From Salminus brasiliensis (lineage: Eukaryota; Chordata; Actinopteri; Characiformes; Bryconidae), in the NCBI RefSeq assembly GCF_030463535.1, contig NC_132901.1:258621-322620 (forward strand): a DNA stretch of 64,000 bases. The letters run 5' to 3'. A program made the position numbers and the translations under genes. Position 1 is the stretch's first letter. Each line of letters starts with the position of its first letter. Positions 34,399-52,874 of this stretch are shown piece after piece. The notes beneath the pieces were generated by a model that was given only the letters and a program-made list of their open reading frames with translations, searched no databases and was not told where the DNA came from.

Positions 34399-35292
34399 AT
34401 GGCTGACGATCAACCCATCACAAACCTTGGTGTGTCCACCTCCTCTGATGAAGGAGATATTCTGAGAGCTCAAGGTTTCAATGTCATCAACGCTAACCTG
34501 AACTCCAAGACTTCAGGACCAAAAGTGTGTCTTTGGTACAAGAAGGAGTGTGGTATGAAGCCAATCACCAGGATCCAGTTCTCATTTACGTCTGATATGA
34601 AGTCTGGTTTGATCAGTGCTGGGTTTGAACAGATATCAAGGGATCTGAATGCTGGGACCTCTGGAGATCACATCTTTCTTTGGTACCTGTGTGGTGAGAA
34701 AGAAGATGACATTCCCATTGTGGACATGAAGGTGACCCTCAACGTGAATGAGGAACCAGAGCTCTTGAAGGATGGCTATGAGCAGCTAGGTTGCGACCTG
34801 AACCGCGGTGCTGGGGGAGACTGGGTCTACCTGTGGGTAAAGCGGAAGGAGCCAACCTACATCTATGAGATCACCGCGACCGACAACAGCAGCCGCGACA
34901 AATCACTTTACGAGCAAGGGTACACTTGTGTGGATGAAAGCACCAACCGGTATGCCAAGGGAAATCCCATCTTCCTCTGGTACCGCCGCTCAAAAGACAA
35001 GAGCAAAGCCCTGAGTAATCTGGATGTTTCCTTAAACCCTCAGAGTGAGTTTAACCTGCAGCAGAAAGGCTACACTAAGGTCATTACAAACCTTAACAAA
35101 GGAAGCGGTGGGGCTGACGTTTATGTGTGGAGCCTAAAAGATGGGTGTCAGAAGATCCAAGGCATTAATCTGCTGGTCAACCCTAAAGCAATGATAGAAT
35201 ACGAGAAGGCTGGTGTGGAAGTCATTGACAAGGATCTAAATGAGGGCAACATTGGGAAACATCCGATCAACATTGCATACTATGCTGCATAA
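34399..35292 (+). CDS. Six-repeat MABP-like beta-prism protein, 297 aa
   Basis: The whole coding region lies in one exon that opens after a splice acceptor (TTTCAG, ending 34374); the start used is MADDQP at 34399. The open frame extends upstream into the intron, so the longer start is rejected. The sequence is six imperfect repeats of about 47 residues, each with pattern I..(I/L/V)..S/T ... GY/F..I..DLN.G..G...(I/V)(F/Y)LWY. Repeats start at about residues 7, 55, 103, 151, 199 and 247. Conserved ends are VCLWYKK, IFLWYLC, VYLWVKR, IFLWYRR, VYVWSLK and INIAYYA. This resembles the repeat of MABP (MVB12-associated beta-prism) domains, where three repeats build one prism, so two prisms are inferred. 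There is no signal peptide or membrane segment. Function is unknown; a membrane-lipid-binding role is only a guess from the fold. A poly(A) signal AATAAA is at 35517. Confidence 0.75.
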   Translation: MADDQPITNLGVSTSSDEGDILRAQGFNVINANLNSKTSGPKVCLWYKKECGMKPITRIQFSFTSDMKSGLISAGFEQISRDLNAGTSGDHIFLWYLCGEKEDDIPIVDMKVTLNVNEEPELLKDGYEQLGCDLNRGAGGDWVYLWVKRKEPTYIYEITATDNSSRDKSLYEQGYTCVDESTNRYAKGNPIFLWYRRSKDKSKALSNLDVSLNPQSEFNLQQKGYTKVITNLNKGSGGADVYVWSLKDGCQKIQGINLLVNPKAMIEYEKAGVEVIDKDLNEGNIGKHPINIAYYAA

Positions 35293-35335
35293 CAGCATCG
35301 TCGAAGATTCAGGTTATTGGCCACAGTTTGATTTC

Positions 35336-35379
35336 TGTAGGTGATGTATATATATATATATATATATACATCACCTACA
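35336..35379. repeat. Perfect 44-bp palindrome in 3' UTR
   Basis: Two 22-bp arms, TGTAGGTGATG plus a TA run, with no spacer. It lies 43 bp after the stop codon of the 297-aa gene and before its AATAAA, so the mRNA would contain it. Confidence 0.9.
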
Positions 35380-35516
35380 TATAGAAAATGAATAATACTC
35401 TATCAGTGCAATCAGTAATAATGGAATTTGTTCATAATTCTCAATGTCTACTAAAATCTGATTCTGTTATACTCTAATAGCTGTAATTCTAACTGTGTTT
35501 GATCCAGCTCCTCTAA

Positions 35517-35522
35517 AATAAA
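35517..35522 (+). terminator. Poly(A) signal AATAAA
   Basis: Canonical hexamer 225 bp after the stop codon of the beta-prism repeat gene, the first one downstream on its strand. Confidence 0.55.
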
Positions 35523-35729
35523 GCCAGATTTGACAGCAGAAAACGATTGTCTTTTGAGTCTCTTTGTTGAAAAATGTATGTGAGCTCATTTGCTTTCAAT
35601 TTTTACTCAGTTTAAATCCAAATCAGATATCAAGTTTACTGCACAACTATTAGCTTCTTGTAACCTTTATTAAGATTGCCAATTGCCAATTACAATACAG
35701 TTTTTCTACCATCTATCAATACTAAAAAA

Positions 35730-36030
35730 GTAAAAGGTAAAGGTGCACGTATTTGTCACTGTACAGTGTGGACTGTACAGCGAAATGTGTCCTCCACATT
35801 TAACCCATCTGGTAGTGAACACACACTCACACACACACATGTGATAGGGGCAGTGAGTACACACACACCCAGAGCGGTGGGCAGCCAACTCCAGCGCCCG
35901 GGGAGCAGAGAGGGTAAAGGGCCTTGCTCAAGGGCCCAACAGTGGCAGCTTGCCGAGCCCGGGAATCGAACCCACAACCCTGTTATCGATAACCCGGCGC
36001 TCTAACCGCTGAGCCACCACTGCCCCACAC
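35730..36030 (-). mobile_element. tRNA-derived SINE
   Basis: On the minus strand it starts near 36028 with GGGCAGTGGTGGCTCAGCGG. This contains a pol III A box (TGGCTCAGCGG), and a good B box (GGGTTCGATTCCC) follows about 45 bp on. The body has a (CA)n stretch and it ends near 35730 in an A/T-rich tail. The family is not named. Confidence 0.75.
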
Positions 36031-36354
36031 TACTGCTGCTAATACATATTCCAAATATTTGTGAACATCCCTTCTATTAAATGCATTTAATTACTTCAAG
36101 TTGCACCCATTGCTGATATTCCCTGTAGAAAAGTACATTCTGACTTCAGTAACACTCTGAATGCAATCAAATCCATGCCCCTCCAAAACATAGTAGAAAG
36201 CCTTCTTCCCTGGACAGTAGAGACAGTAACTTAAAAAGCACAATAAACTCTTTTTAGTACTCTTGATTTGATAAGCGCATGGCATTTTTTAAAACTAAAA
36301 ACACAGTGTTTTGTGTTTAATGGATCTCTAAGAAAAAAAATGGATTAACGATAA
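36031..36354. other. MITE end fragment and spacer
   Basis: 36035-36115 resembles the right end of the MITE family seen at 4533-4700 (AATATTTGTGAACATCCCTT, AAATGCATTTAATTACTT). The rest is AT-rich with no gene. Confidence 0.4.
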
Positions 36355-37012
36355 AATTGAGGTACACTAAGGTAAAATGGGGGTAAACTGATGTAAAACT
36401 GAGGCACAACTCAAAGTGATGTAAAACTGAGGTAGAATGGGATAAACAGATGTAATACTAAGGGAAACTGAGGTAAAACAGGTAAAAATGGAGTAAACTG
36501 ATGTAAGTCTGAGGTAAAAATTGAGTAAACTGAGGTACAACTGAGGTAAAAATGGAGTAAACTGATGTAAGTCTGAGGTAAAAATTGAGTAAACTGAGGT
36601 ACAACTGAGGTAAAAATGGAGTAAACTGAGGTACAACGGAGGTAAAATGGAGTAAACTGATGTCAAATCAGGTAAAATGATGTAAAATGAGACAAACACC
36701 TGAGAAAGGCTCTTCACAAGACAATGTGAAGATTTGATGAGTTTGAACTCATTCTGTGGCTAAAGTTAGGTAAAATGGAATAAACTGATGTAAAACTGAG
36801 GTAAAAATGGAGTAAACTGATGAAAAACTGAGGTAAAATAGGGTTAACAGATGTAAAACTAAGGTAAAACTGAGGTAAAATGGAGTACACTGATGTAAAA
36901 CTGAGGTAAAAATGGAGTGAAGTGAAGCACAACTGAGGTAAAATGGAGTAAACTGATGTAAAACTATGGTACAAATGGAGTAAACTGATGTAAAACTGAG
37001 GTAAAATGATGT
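36355..37012 (-). repeat. Two short inverted decamer arrays
   Basis: Arrays at 36355-36680 and 36768-37012 carry the complement of the TTTACCTCAG/TTTACTCCAT modules (GAGGTAAAA, TGGAGTAAA, CTGATGTAAAA). Each is followed by the same ~65-bp flank (GACAATGTGAAGATTTGATG...; 36717 and 37048). The flank also lies, inverted, before the large array at 21.5 kb. Confidence 0.8.
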
Positions 37013-37712
37013 CAGATGTCATACACCTGTGAAAGGCTTTCACAAGACAATGTGAAGATTTGATGAGTTTGAACTCATTCTGTGGCTAAAGTTAGATAGC
37101 ACTAGCTAGCTTTCTTGGCGTTTGATAAGCTAGCTGACTTAGAAGTTGGTAAGTGAATTTATTGTTAGCTTATTTTTGTTAGTTAATGGTGGTAGCCATC
37201 TCTTAATGCTGTTCTGCATTTTCTTCTTTTAAAAGCAAAATATGTCTAGGTTTGTCGTAGGCTGTCACTCAGTTGATGCTAATTTGTTAAGTGAATGTGA
37301 AATGTAAACTGTTATAGCACACAAAAGTTATCTTGGGGCTCCCGGATTATTTGTTATTTTAGAATTTAATGTGCTTTAACAATTGTTAACGATAATATAA
37401 AGAATTTTAGAGTTAGAATGTGACTGTTTATGTCTTTTAACCCAGGACCTATGACCTTAAAGCAAGCCTAAATGCCTGTACTCTGTTCTTGTGATAAATA
37501 AATTAAAAAAAAATAAGAAATTGATAGGTAATAATGGTATTCCATGTTCCGCAGTAAAAGTTAATAGTGGAGTCGATGGTTCCGAGGTCGACCTACTTGA
37601 AGAGTTCTCCTGTTTCCACTCAGTCCATATGAGACTCCCACTCCTCACACTAACAGAACTCTGCTCTCCACTCACACACTGTATTCCACACTGTTAAAGT
37701 TCAACTTTTTAG
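37013..37712. other. Spacer, inverted match to B upstream DNA
   Basis: 37030-37100 matches 21430-21510 inverted (CTATCTAACTTTAGCCAC...). The rest has no gene; overlapping small frames at 37457-37697 are unsupported. Confidence 0.45.
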
Positions 37713-38021
37713 TCACATGCGTCCCAAACTGTAAGGGGGTGGTCTGTCACGGCTCTGGTCTTTACGTCGATATGGAGAACTTTCGTTCCACAGACTAAAA
37801 GGGGGTCTGAGGTCATCTATATGTTTTAAAGCAGACGCAAGACGGGCCTTTGTGTGCTTTTTGGTCAGCAGGAATTCGCGCTTGCAACCCTCGTATGGAT
37901 GCCATTTTCGCCCAGTGTCTTTCTTGTTGTGGAATTGTGAACACTGACCTGAGGAAAGTGAGGCCTGCAGTTCTTTAGATGTTTGTCTGTTTTTTTTTTT
38001 GCTGTCTTTGATCAGTGACAT
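37713..38021 (-). mobile_element. Tc1-type transposase remnant
   Basis: A minus-strand open stretch of 102 codons that reads like the middle of a Tc1 transposase DNA-binding region (SKELQASLSSG, then KREFLLTKKHTKARLASALKHIDD, corresponding to the usual ..KPLLTKKN..ARL.FAKKHLDD). The catalytic motifs are missing. It is not the same element as at 15.7 kb. Confidence 0.5.
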
Positions 38022-38655
38022 AAAAGAACTGTTTGAATTGGCAAAGAACCTTTATATCAAACATACCATCGTAATTATTCAACCATGACTGTCCTGCCTC
38101 TGTGATGTGGACTGCGAAACTCAGAGATCAGAGCAATGACAAGACACTTCCTGTCCCCTGTAACATCTGTGCAAATGACCTGCTCCAACTGCCAAGCATG
38201 AATTTACACTTTTTGCCTTATTTATTTATTGAACTTTGCTGGACTGCTCAACATCACGACAGCTCTACATAAGGTAGGTGTTCTTAGTAGTGCATACAAA
38301 CATCTGCATTAACTTTTAACGTTTACGCTAAACCAATAGTTGAATTGGTGGCTTATGAAAACGTAGCGCTGAATACCTCTGATATTTTTATATCTTATAT
38401 TATGAACAGTTTGCAGTGGTTGATGTTCTGTGTTCAGTTTATTGCAAAAACAATACTATTGAAATCTTTTGAAATTTTAGCACTATTTTTATCCATGAAT
38501 GCACACTATATAGACAAAAGTATTCGGACATCTGCTTATTAATTGTCACCCCAACTTCCCCAACTCATCCCAAATAAACTGGACGAAGCACCATGCCAGA
38601 AAAGTACAGATGTATCAAGCCTAGACACACACAACTGAGTAAACTAGATACTGTC
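38022..38655. other. Upstream region of intelectin A2
   Basis: 38100-38400 aligns, inverted, with the intelectin B upstream DNA (19130-19280 and 20390-20470). A MITE end (CACTATATAGACAAAAGTAT) begins at 38504. There is no gene. Confidence 0.45.
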
Positions 38656-38662
38656 TATATAA
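38656..38662 (+). promoter_or_regulatory. TATA box of intelectin A2
   Basis: TATATAA about 25-30 bp before the point where homology with A1's leader exon begins. The A1 equivalent has only a weaker ATAAAT. Confidence 0.5.
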
Positions 38663-38687
38663 CTTAACTCAATAGACTTCACTTTCT

Positions 38688-38774
38688 CGAACAGGACACT
38701 TACCATCAACGCCAACCCAATTGATCATTGAGACGAACATCACAGCTCACAGAAACACCACTGCAGCGCAGCAG
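38688..38774 (+). other. itln: Non-coding leader exon of intelectin A2 (predicted)
   Basis: Nearly identical to the A1 leader, ending in GCAG before GTAATA. The acceptor is at 38851-38852 and the start codon at 38867. The 5' limit is estimated from the TATA box. Confidence 0.5.
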
Positions 38775-38866
38775 GTAATATTCAACTGATGTCTTATAGA
38801 AAACTTTATACAGCTTGTAAAGATTAATTTCCAATTTCATCCTTTTTTGCAGACTTTTCTACAAGT

Positions 38867-42131
<3,265 letters not shown>

Positions 42132-43210
42132 GATCCAGATCACACCTTCAGCTTTCTCTCTCTCTCTCTTTCTCTATCGTTTATTTTACAGAACATACAG
42201 GAAGAGTCATTTCTTTGTGACTGAAACTCTTATGCATCACGTTAAAACTGATTGGTAATGACTGATTGGTCGGATTGGGTAATTCAGACATTGGCACATC
42301 CAGCTCTAGGTGGACCAGGAAGATCAGGGTCTTCTCCTGACTCAGCAGGTCAATATTTTGTGATAATTGAGAATATTCTAATGGAGATGGAGCAAATGTT
42401 CCTCAAATTATTGGATTAGATTCCCCACAGCCAATATGGAAGGTCCCCTGTGCTCCAGTGCTGACTGACTGAACCGACTCGTTAATGTTTGGGTAAAGGT
42501 TCTTCATTTGAAACATTATCATAGTTTTGATGTTAAATCAATAGAGCTAAAGGGAGGAAGGTCCCAATTTAAAACCCCAGCAAACAGTGGTAGGGTGAAA
42601 GTATGATTATATCGTCACTGTTATCTCTGAAACGGCAAATTTCAATGTAAACAGTCATCGTTTTAAAAATTACTATTGGTAACGCAATGTTTTCTGAGCA
42701 CATTTTAGTTTAATCCAATCCAATCCAAATCTAATGAGTTACAATTATAAAGAAATATCTTGCTTAGCTGGAGAATGTGGTCCTGGTACTATGGACTGTG
42801 GATGTGTTAAAAAGGTGATGGTACTGTGATTTCTTTTCTATATTAAATCATCTAAAATCAAATATAAAAGCATGTTAAAAAAAGACAAATCTGTCCTGTG
42901 TTTTGGTTTTTCATCTTTTGAGACACTTCAGCATTCATACCTTACACAAAACCTTCACATCTGGACACACTGAGGGTCTGACTGGAACATAGTTATAACA
43001 TTAATTTGGGGAAAATAGGAAATGATCAAAATGAGAATGAGAATCAGAATCCATCTTCTGTGAAAAAAACCTTTTAAAGGTGAATGTTTTTGTAAATGCA
43101 TAATAAAGGGTAGACGAATGAGCATTTCTAGATAAATAATATACAAACTGGCATTCACAATTCCAATTTCAACATGACAAGGGGTTTTAAGTAGTTTTTC
43201 AATGGGCATC

Positions 43211-43230
43211 AGACCAACAGAGGGCGCTGC
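43211..43230 (+). promoter_or_regulatory. CTCF-like motif, block 2
   Basis: Identical to the motif at 10264-10283; downstream of intelectin A2. Confidence 0.33.
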
Positions 43231-44560
43231 AATTAAAAAAATTAGCACTTTTAACATCACAAATTAAAAAAACAACAACAAGAGTGATCACACCCTTCCA
43301 AGCAGTATCCTTACTAAACACCCCCTGTTAAATTAGTACCAAGCCTTACTCAACTCACATCAGTAAGAGTTTACACACTAATACTAATCAACAACTCTGC
43401 TGGGGTATAAAGCTAAACGCTTACCTTGGGACTGGCTTCACACTTTTTAATTACACAAGAGTAATTCACCATAAATACATAAAAACAGAAAATTGATTCA
43501 CAAAGCTTCACTAGCCAGCTAGCATTAGCATTAAACACTCTATAGCATCCTTTTAGCCCTCTTACTGGGAATACACAATACGGACAAACGTATTGGAGCA
43601 CCCATTAACGATTTCTTCCCAAATTAAGGGTATTATCCTGTTTTGTTGGAGTAACTATGAGTTCTACGGTCCAGGAAAGGCACTGGAGCATTGCTGTGAG
43701 AATTTGATTGCACTCAAAATTAGCAAGAGCATTAGTGTGTTAGGATAGATCAGGATGTTGGATGACCACCATTTCAGCTCATTCCTCCATCCCTCCAACT
43801 CCCTAACTCATCACAGAGAACACGGTTCCACTGCTCTACAGCTCAGTGATGTTGACGTACCTCTTGGGTTGGAGTCATGCAGGTTCCTGGTCGACTGGTA
43901 CCATGTGAGCGTCATTGATGCGCCGAGAATAATTTCTGGTCGGTGGTGGTCCTGTGGTGGTTTCTTCAATTCCAGCCCCCGGAATACTTCGTTTTGATAG
44001 ATTGAAATCTGGGCTGCATGAAAATATTTGCTGAAAAACAATTACATTAACCTTTAACCAAAGAAAGATGCTTAAGTTGCTAAAGTGGCTAATAAATCAA
44101 AACATTAGTAACATATTGAAGAAATATTACCATTCTAGCAGCAGGATGTTGATCTACCTCTCATGCTGGGACTGTTCCTGGTGGAGGATCGTTCAACACT
44201 GGCACAGAAGGTCTAAAAGAAAGTCTTACATTAGCACATATTTTTATGGCTAAACATCTCACTTTGCTTTTCTTTAACACATTAAGGTGCTTGATCACCT
44301 CCACTACAAATGTTATGTGCTTACATGTATCCCTAAACACATCTGAAGGTGCTTTGAGTTATTGCATCACAGTGCATTGACAAGACGAACTGGACACCAT
44401 CCACACTTGACCTTGCATCGTCCATTTACAACGATATATGAAAGATTTTCTTTCAACATTTCAAAGGTTTTTATTATTCAAAGAAATCAAAACTTGGCTA
44501 AACTGGTATATTTTGTTTTGTTTGTTGTTAGTGTAAGGAGGTGTTGTTCCCGGCTTTATA

Positions 44561-44574
44561 CCACCAGGTGGCAG
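44561..44574 (+). promoter_or_regulatory. CTCF-like core motif, block 2
   Basis: Identical to 11613-11626. Confidence 0.33.
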
Positions 44575-46471
44575 TATATGAGCTCCTCTATTCTCAGCTC
44601 TTTCCTGTGACTGCTCATCAAGAGAAGCACAGTATTGTGTTCTTTCATGAAGACGACATAATAACACATTGCCACCAGCTGATACACCACAGTTCTGAAG
44701 GAAGCTCAACTTCCTTGAAGATCCTTCTTCAGAGAACTGCCATTTTCGAGGGGTTCCTAGAGGTTCCATAAAGGGTTCGGCCAGTGCGATGAGCTAAGGC
44801 ACTCCAAAAGGCTTTCATTTTTACAGTGTAAAATCCTAAACTCACTTGCTTTACAATAAATGTACTGACAGGATACTAAATATCATATACAATATAATAT
44901 AAATATACAACTAACAACATCCTAGTGGTAAAATTATGTTGACGTACCTTATGGGTTGGAGTCTTTCAAGTTCCTGGTCGACTGGTACCATGTGAGCATC
45001 ACTGATTTGCTGAGAATAGTTTCTGGTCAGTGGTGGTCCCGTGGTGGTTTCTTTGCACATGGTCGGGTTAGACTGTCTATTTGTAACCTACAAGCTGCAT
45101 CTACAGTATATGGGCGGAATTTCTAGGTTCTAAATGGGTATAGAAGATAGAAAATCTGAAAGAGAGGAAGGGTCACACTGGTTGGCCTAGTGAAGAGTGA
45201 CCCAGTGATGGCAGGAAAAACATGACTTAAAAGGGGAACTTGGCTTGCCTGGACGGAGAATTCACTCATAGCACTCATTCATAGCATATACACACACTGG
45301 TACCACCAAATGATTCATTTGCATGATTTAATCGACATTTATAGCCACAAAGCAAAGACCGCAAAGTCAGAAATGCTCAGGATTAAACAAGATAGTAAAC
45401 AAGGACTGCTGCTATACAATGTTTATCATTACCAACTGTCCATGAAATAGTAGCAGGGAAAATATATCAGCAAATGCTGGCTGCATTTGCATATTAAGGA
45501 TAGGGCTGATCGATCCCTTTTGGAGTTGACCCCATAAGGATATTCCACACAATAATTTTCTTGACTCCAAAAGATGTATAAGTACATAAAACAGAGTGAC
45601 ATAGTAATCAGTACAATGTTGTAAAAGAATTAATACTCCATCATAATTGATGGTACGAATAGGTATCAAACTGGTATTAGTGGCCAGTGTTGACAACCCA
45701 TGGTTTTATTGACATCAGCAAAAATACTGCTCATAACATGCTTTTGTACAGTATCGAGAGATGGAAGTAATATAACTAAAAACAACAACAGCAAAAAAAA
45801 AAAACATCAGGGCAAGACTAAAGAACAAAGCTTGCAAGAAAATAGGGAAAGACCAGGGGCTGGATTCACAAAATCTTTCCTAAGAAAAAAAATATGAAGG
45901 ATCTTAAGATAAACTCTAGATTATCTGCAATTGTTTAAAAAAAATGTATGCTGTATTCCACAACTCATAATAAACAATAATGAGTTATACTGAAAAACGT
46001 ACTGCAGTAGAACAATTAATCAGTCACTTCAACCATCAACCATCATGTTCTGATCATCATCTGCAGCTGATGTTCTGCTCCTGACTCTAATTCTACACAT
46101 TTGAAGGAGTAATAAATGTGGGGGGGGGGGTGTTACTAAAATTTCTATTAATCCCATTTTATAAATGATGATTAAAGACATTTCTTCAGTTGTGTTGAGT
46201 TTAATTACATGACCTCTATCTCTCAGTAGTATCTCTCTTGTGTTGTAATTCTGTTACATAGCTGTATTTATACAAGCAAGGCTATTTGGCGAGGTAAGGT
46301 TTCTGGGGGGTAGATGTTTCAGCACTGACATTGATGTGATTGTACAAATGTATTTTCCACCTCGCCCAAGGTCAAATAAATCTAGACAGTGAACGGTTCT
46401 GTGTGGAATTGGGTCCTAACCTTCAATTCCCAAATACCCGGAATCTCACATAACAGTCCTAGTTATGGGTG

Positions 46472-50198
<3,727 letters not shown>

Positions 50199-52874
50199 CT
50201 CTCTGACGGAGTTACAGACCTGTAAACAAAGCATTAATTAAGCTACGACAACTAAACCAAAAAACATTACATTCATGCATGTAAATAATGCTAAAATAAG
50301 AATTTTTTACTTTGATTAGCACCAAACTGGATAAGTAATTAATTCATTTGAGAAATACAACACAAAACACCAGCCACTGCAAACTATCCTGAAATTGTGA
50401 AATATCAGAGGACCTGAACTGAAGACCCAGTTAATGCAGATGGTTTTTATGCGCCACTATGAACTCTGAACTTGCGTAGAGCTGTCCTGATGAAGCTCCA
50501 ACAAAGTTCAAATAAATAAGGCAAAAAGTGTGAACTCATGCTTGGCTGTTAAAGCTGACTAACGGCCCTGTTGCACAGATGTTACAGAAACAGGAAGTGT
50601 CTTGTCATTGTTCTGACCCCTGTGTCACACAGTCCACATTACAGAGGCAGAACGCTGATTGTATAATTACGATGGTACGTTTGATGTAAAAATTCTCTAT
50701 CAATGTAAAGGTTATCAACACGACTGTTTATGTCACTAATCAAAGATCTTTTGCAGCACATTTATTTTTGTACTTCATCAATGCTGCGAAAAAGTTTCTC
50801 AAATTCTTATTTTTTTATATTAGTCACATTTAAAGGTCTCAGAACATTCAAAGAACTTGTAGGTCTCGCTTGCCTTAGTTAAGGCCATTGTACACGACTC
50901 CACACTACGAAATGCATCTTGGGACAAATGAAAGATGCAAACCACTGCTGACCAAAAAAGAACACAAAGGCTTGTCTTTCATTAGCCAAAAAAACATCTA
51001 GATGACCCCCAATCCGACCCAGGATAATATTCTGTGGACTGGTGAGTCAAAGGTGGAACTTTTCAGAAGACATAGGTCATGTTACATAGCCTGTAAAGCT
51101 AACACTGCATTCCACCATTTAATAAGAACATCATACATGGTGGTGGTAGTGTCATGAATTGCTACCACCAGCACCGGGTGGTCCAAGCTGAAAAACTCAG
51201 TAGTCAAATTTAAACAATGGGTGATTTAAGATTTCAATAAATGGTGTGCAGTGTGGGTTTGTTTGTGCTGTCTTTTTATATATATTCTATTAAAATTGGT
51301 TGAAATATCTGAAACATTTACATGTGACAAATGCAAAAACAGAATGAAATTGGACTATTAATTAGCCAAGCCAGTGTTATAATTGTGAAAATGTTACATT
51401 TTGTCTACAAGCCCCATACAAGTCCCAAGCCTAACTACAAGTACCATAATTACCTATCAATTACTTTAAGAATTGCTGCATAATTTCTAAGCTTGAACAT
51501 CTTTCAACTCTCTTTCTATCTCTGCTGCATCTAGAACCAACTGTGGGTTACAAAAGACAGCGATTTCAACACACTTCCGTGTCCTGAGCCTAATCACACT
51601 TACAATACAATAAAAGCACTAAACTGTAGCAATTCATTCATTTGAGAAATACAACACAAAACACCAACCATTGCAAGTTATTCTGAAATTCTGAAATATC
51701 AGAGGACCTGAACTGAAAACGGTAGATCTACTGTTCGTATTCAACCCTACGTTTTCATACGCCACCATTTCAACTACTGGTTCAATGGTAAACGTTAAAA
51801 GTTAATGCAGATGGTTTTTATGCGCCACTATGAACTCTTTCTATCTCTGCTGCATCTAGAACCATTACAACAGACGGCGATTTCAACACACTTCTGTGTC
51901 CTGAACCTTACAATACAATAAAAGCCAGGCTTCATGTTTCAGCTTGTTCAGATTTTTGTTAAACAATGTTGAAAACATTTCTTCATTTTTCTTTTAATTC
52001 AAGTACTTAACAATAAACACAAACATAATACTGTTACAGTTGCAATGGTGAATAAACATACTCACCAGCATGCCTGTGTTTTTCTCTTCAATTCGCTCTT
52101 CTTTCTTCTAACAAATCAGCCAGGCGGTCTTTCCTTTCCAAGGTGGAAAACCATGCCAACGCCCATGTCTTCGCTAAGCAAAATTGGGTTAGCTAGCTAA
52201 ACAGCTGATGCAGTGGTTTGGTCAAAATTTAACCAGGCAGATTGTTTTGTTTGTCAAATACAATCAGGAACCACAAACAGGGTTCTCTAATGAAGACAGG
52301 TGAAAGTGCTGAGAGAAAATATACTTTTTAAGGTTGATTTTAAATCAAGAAGAATGGTCACAGTGTTTCTGAGGAATGCCACTTAAATGCCTAATGGCAG
52401 TCTGGTTTTAGGGTCCGCCAGCAGACCACTATTAGTGGACGAGTCCCCCAGTAGACCAGTATTGGTGGACCTAAGAGTGCGAGAAGGTGTCTAGGGTTGC
52501 AGAAGCTAGAAATGGTAAAACGGGACAGTTGCAGAGCAGCTCATCACCTCCAGACTCTTCTAGTTATCAGATTCAGGAACCAGCGGATTTTCCTGTGCCC
52601 AGGACTGCAGGTCTGTCCATCGTCTGCCCCCTTGCCAAACTGCCGCTAAACACTCATCAGAAGGGAAAGCACCATAAACCATACTAAGCTAAGCAGAAAT
52701 AAGCTAAGCTCACTAAATTCACTTAGCTACTAGCTACCCCCTCAGTTAGCTTAGCAAATGCTACAGTAGCAAGTGCTATCTAACTTTAGCCACTGAATTA
52801 ATTTAAACTCACCAAATCTTCACTTTATATTGGGAAGAGCCTTTCACAGTGAGATGTTTGTCTCACCTGAGCTC
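50199..52874. other. Upstream region of intelectin B2
   Basis: Copy of 18848-21532. It includes the splice acceptor just before the B2 start codon, the decayed Tc1 transposase piece (about 50930-51200) and the predicted leader-exon donor near 52065 (minus). No gene is supported. Confidence 0.5.

Larger units (their letters stand above)
42132..46471. other. Region between convergent intelectins A2 and B2
   Basis: Near-identical copy of 9217-13542. It carries the same MITE fragment (about 43573-43848), the same intelectin exon 5 relics (about 43850-43968 and 44937-45054) and small indels, notably at a G-run near 46120. No gene is supported. Confidence 0.55.
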
